DNA from: Actinomycetota bacterium
GTDB taxonomy: Bacteria; Actinomycetota; Actinomycetes; Nanopelagicales; Nanopelagicaceae
Assembly: GCA_005787645.1 (NCBI GenBank)
Contig: SYAM01000049.1
Span: 1 to 13,949 of the forward strand
Reading direction: 5' to 3'
Length of the DNA: 13,949 nt
Both the position numbers and the translations under genes were made by a program. This document shows positions 12,861 through 13,949 of the stretch, piece by piece. The stretch's first letter is position 1, and the number at the start of each line of letters is the position of its first letter. Under the pieces are notes generated by a model. It did not search any database and had not been told where the DNA came from. It saw nothing but the letters and a program-made list of their open reading frames with translations.

Positions 12861-13817
12861 GTGCGAGCGATTCGAATTTCTCATCATGGCGGCCCTGAGG
12901 TACTTGGTCTCGAGGAACTTTCAGCTCATACGACAACTCTTACGAATGGCCCCGTCGACTATCTGACTCTTCGCGTTGATATTGCCGGCGTAAACTTCAT
13001 TGATATCTATCATCGACGCGGACAATATCCGGTCACATTGCCCTCTGGACTTGGTATTGAAGGGATAGGTACCACTGAGAGTGGCGAACGATTCTTCTGG
13101 TTGAGCGCGCTGGGTTCATACGCCGAAAAAATCACAGTCCCACTCAGCGCGCTGACACCGTTGCCCAACAACTCGCTCCCTGATGAAGATCTTCTCCCAC
13201 TACTCTGTCAGGGATTAACCGCTCATTATCTTGTTGATTCGGCATACTCCGTAAGTAAGGGTGACGTTGCTCTGGTTACCGCCGCGGTTGGGGGTGTTGG
13301 GCTTATCTTGATTCAATTACTAAAAGCGCGCGGGGCAAAAGTAATCGCACTGACCTCATCCCAGGAACGAGTAAAAAGAGCAATCGGATATGGTGCTGAT
13401 AGCGCTGGTCTATATGACGAGATGGAGAAATTAGTTCGTAACTTAACCGGCGATAATGGGGTGAACGTCGTATATGACTCAGTGGGAAAAGATACTTTCG
13501 ATCGCTCGCTCGCGTTACTAGGAAATGGTGGAATGTTCGTGCTCTATGGCGGTGCTAGCGGTCTTGTCCCACCTTTTGAATTGATGCGCCTAAACTCCAA
13601 ATCTCTGGCAATTCGCAGACCAACGCTCGCTACCTACACTACCTCTGTCTCTGAGCGCACCCGACGCTTACAGGATTTACTCTCTCTGCGGGAGCAAGGC
13701 CTACTCCAGTACCCAAGCGCTACAGTCTTTCCACTGGCAGAGGCAGCAAAAGCTCATACTTTGCTTGAATCTCGGAATCATTCCGGGAAGATTGGATTAG
13801 CACCGTGGAAGATCTAG
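12861..13817 (+). CDS. qor: NADPH:quinone oxidoreductase (zinc-free MDR family)
   Basis: This 318-residue protein is similar to E. coli QOR, which reduces quinones and related electrophiles with NADPH. The N-terminus is MRAIRISHHGGPEVL. The nucleotide-binding motif AAVGGVGLILIQ is at 141-152, and VVYDSVGKDTFDRSL matches the QOR signature further on. The zinc ligands of alcohol dehydrogenases are absent. Compared with E. coli QOR, about ten residues are missing between GIEGIGTTESGERFFW and the ALGSYAE segment, trimming a surface loop in the catalytic domain. The start is GTG 12861, set by homology and by the -10 element. The last 13 bases overlap the next gene. The gene symbol is by similarity to the E. 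coli enzyme. Confidence 0.88.
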   Translation: MRAIRISHHGGPEVLGLEELSAHTTTLTNGPVDYLTLRVDIAGVNFIDIYHRRGQYPVTLPSGLGIEGIGTTESGERFFWLSALGSYAEKITVPLSALTPLPNNSLPDEDLLPLLCQGLTAHYLVDSAYSVSKGDVALVTAAVGGVGLILIQLLKARGAKVIALTSSQERVKRAIGYGADSAGLYDEMEKLVRNLTGDNGVNVVYDSVGKDTFDRSLALLGNGGMFVLYGGASGLVPPFELMRLNSKSLAIRRPTLATYTTSVSERTRRLQDLLSLREQGLLQYPSATVFPLAEAAKAHTLLESRNHSGKIGLAPWKI

Positions 13818-13949
13818 CGCGGACCGTTGCGATAATTCTCTTCTTCCCGGTGATCGCCTCTCCTATCGTCTTTCTTCTAACATGGCGATTCCATCAACGA
13901 TGGATCGCGATAGTTGCTATACCCATTTCGATTACCTCAGCCATTCTCG
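13805..13949 (+). CDS. Membrane protein, N-terminal part (runs off the window)
   Basis: From GTG 13805 the frame stays open to the window end, giving 48 residues. It reads MEDLARTV, a hydrophobic helix of about 20 residues rich in Ile, Phe, Val and Leu, a short basic loop WRFHQRW, then the start of a second hydrophobic helix. This fits a small two-helix membrane protein with a cytoplasmic basic loop. I do not recognise the family. It overlaps the end of qor by 13 bases, so it is probably co-transcribed with it; the upstream ribosome-binding site is weak (GGA eight bases away). The short length makes it provisional. Confidence 0.55.
   Translation, partial: MEDLARTVAIILFFPVIASPIVFLLTWRFHQRWIAIVAIPISITSAIL

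Noticed and set aside
1..13949. CRISPR, toxin-antitoxin, secondary-metabolite or phage-defence systems
   Set aside because: No repeat arrays, small toxin pairs, synthase modules or defence domains were seen; all genes fit a conserved core locus.

Overview
The window looks like a stretch of core actinobacterial chromosome. It holds the mycothiol ligase mshC together with three actinobacteria-typical companion genes (a MSMEG_4193-type phosphatase, a DUF3090 protein and an SCO1664-type kinase-like protein). It also holds TrmI, a RecB-like nuclease, a HAD phosphatase, MetH, a PAC2 protein and a DUF5703 protein. From memory, this set and order resemble the Mycobacterium tuberculosis stretch from about Rv2118c to Rv2141c and the region around Streptomyces mshC, just beside the proteasome locus. 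Base composition is near 50% GC, gaps are tiny and convergent genes overlap at their ends. That suggests a streamlined, probably aquatic, low-GC actinobacterium (Nanopelagicales/acI-like); the lineage is an inference.

Layout. 1-108: tail of a cyclophilin (+). 91-987: trmI (-). 1011-1850: RecB-family nuclease (+). 1816-5966: metH and a coupled HAD hydrolase (-). 5999-6847: PAC2 (+). 6856-10050: phosphatase, DUF3090, SCO1664-like and mshC (-). 10128-11254: aldo/keto reductase and DUF5703 (+). 11274-12587: M20 peptidase (-). 12702-12785: tRNA-Leu(GAG) (+). 12861-13817: quinone oxidoreductase (+). 13805-end: start of a small membrane protein (+). No stretch over 300 bases lacks a gene. I see no transposase, integrase, CRISPR array or prophage.

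How the genes fit together. MshC makes the cysteine-containing intermediate of mycothiol, the actinobacterial counterpart of glutathione, and MetH makes methionine from homocysteine, so two thiol/sulfur amino-acid steps sit close together. The other genes are housekeeping (tRNA modification, DNA repair, peptide or amidohydrolase cleavage) or conserved genes of unknown role.

The most informative signal is regulatory. Six genes (trmI, recB-like, metH, PAC2, mshC, qor) each have a TAnnnT -10 element ending 6 or 7 bases before the start codon, which predicts leaderless transcripts. In the 23-base trmI/recB gap the two -10 elements share two bases. The other notable observation is an aldo/keto reductase with two catalytic tetrad positions replaced (Tyr to Phe, His to Gln). 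I did not find a previously undescribed multi-gene system; the region is ordinary core genome with several points worth checking.
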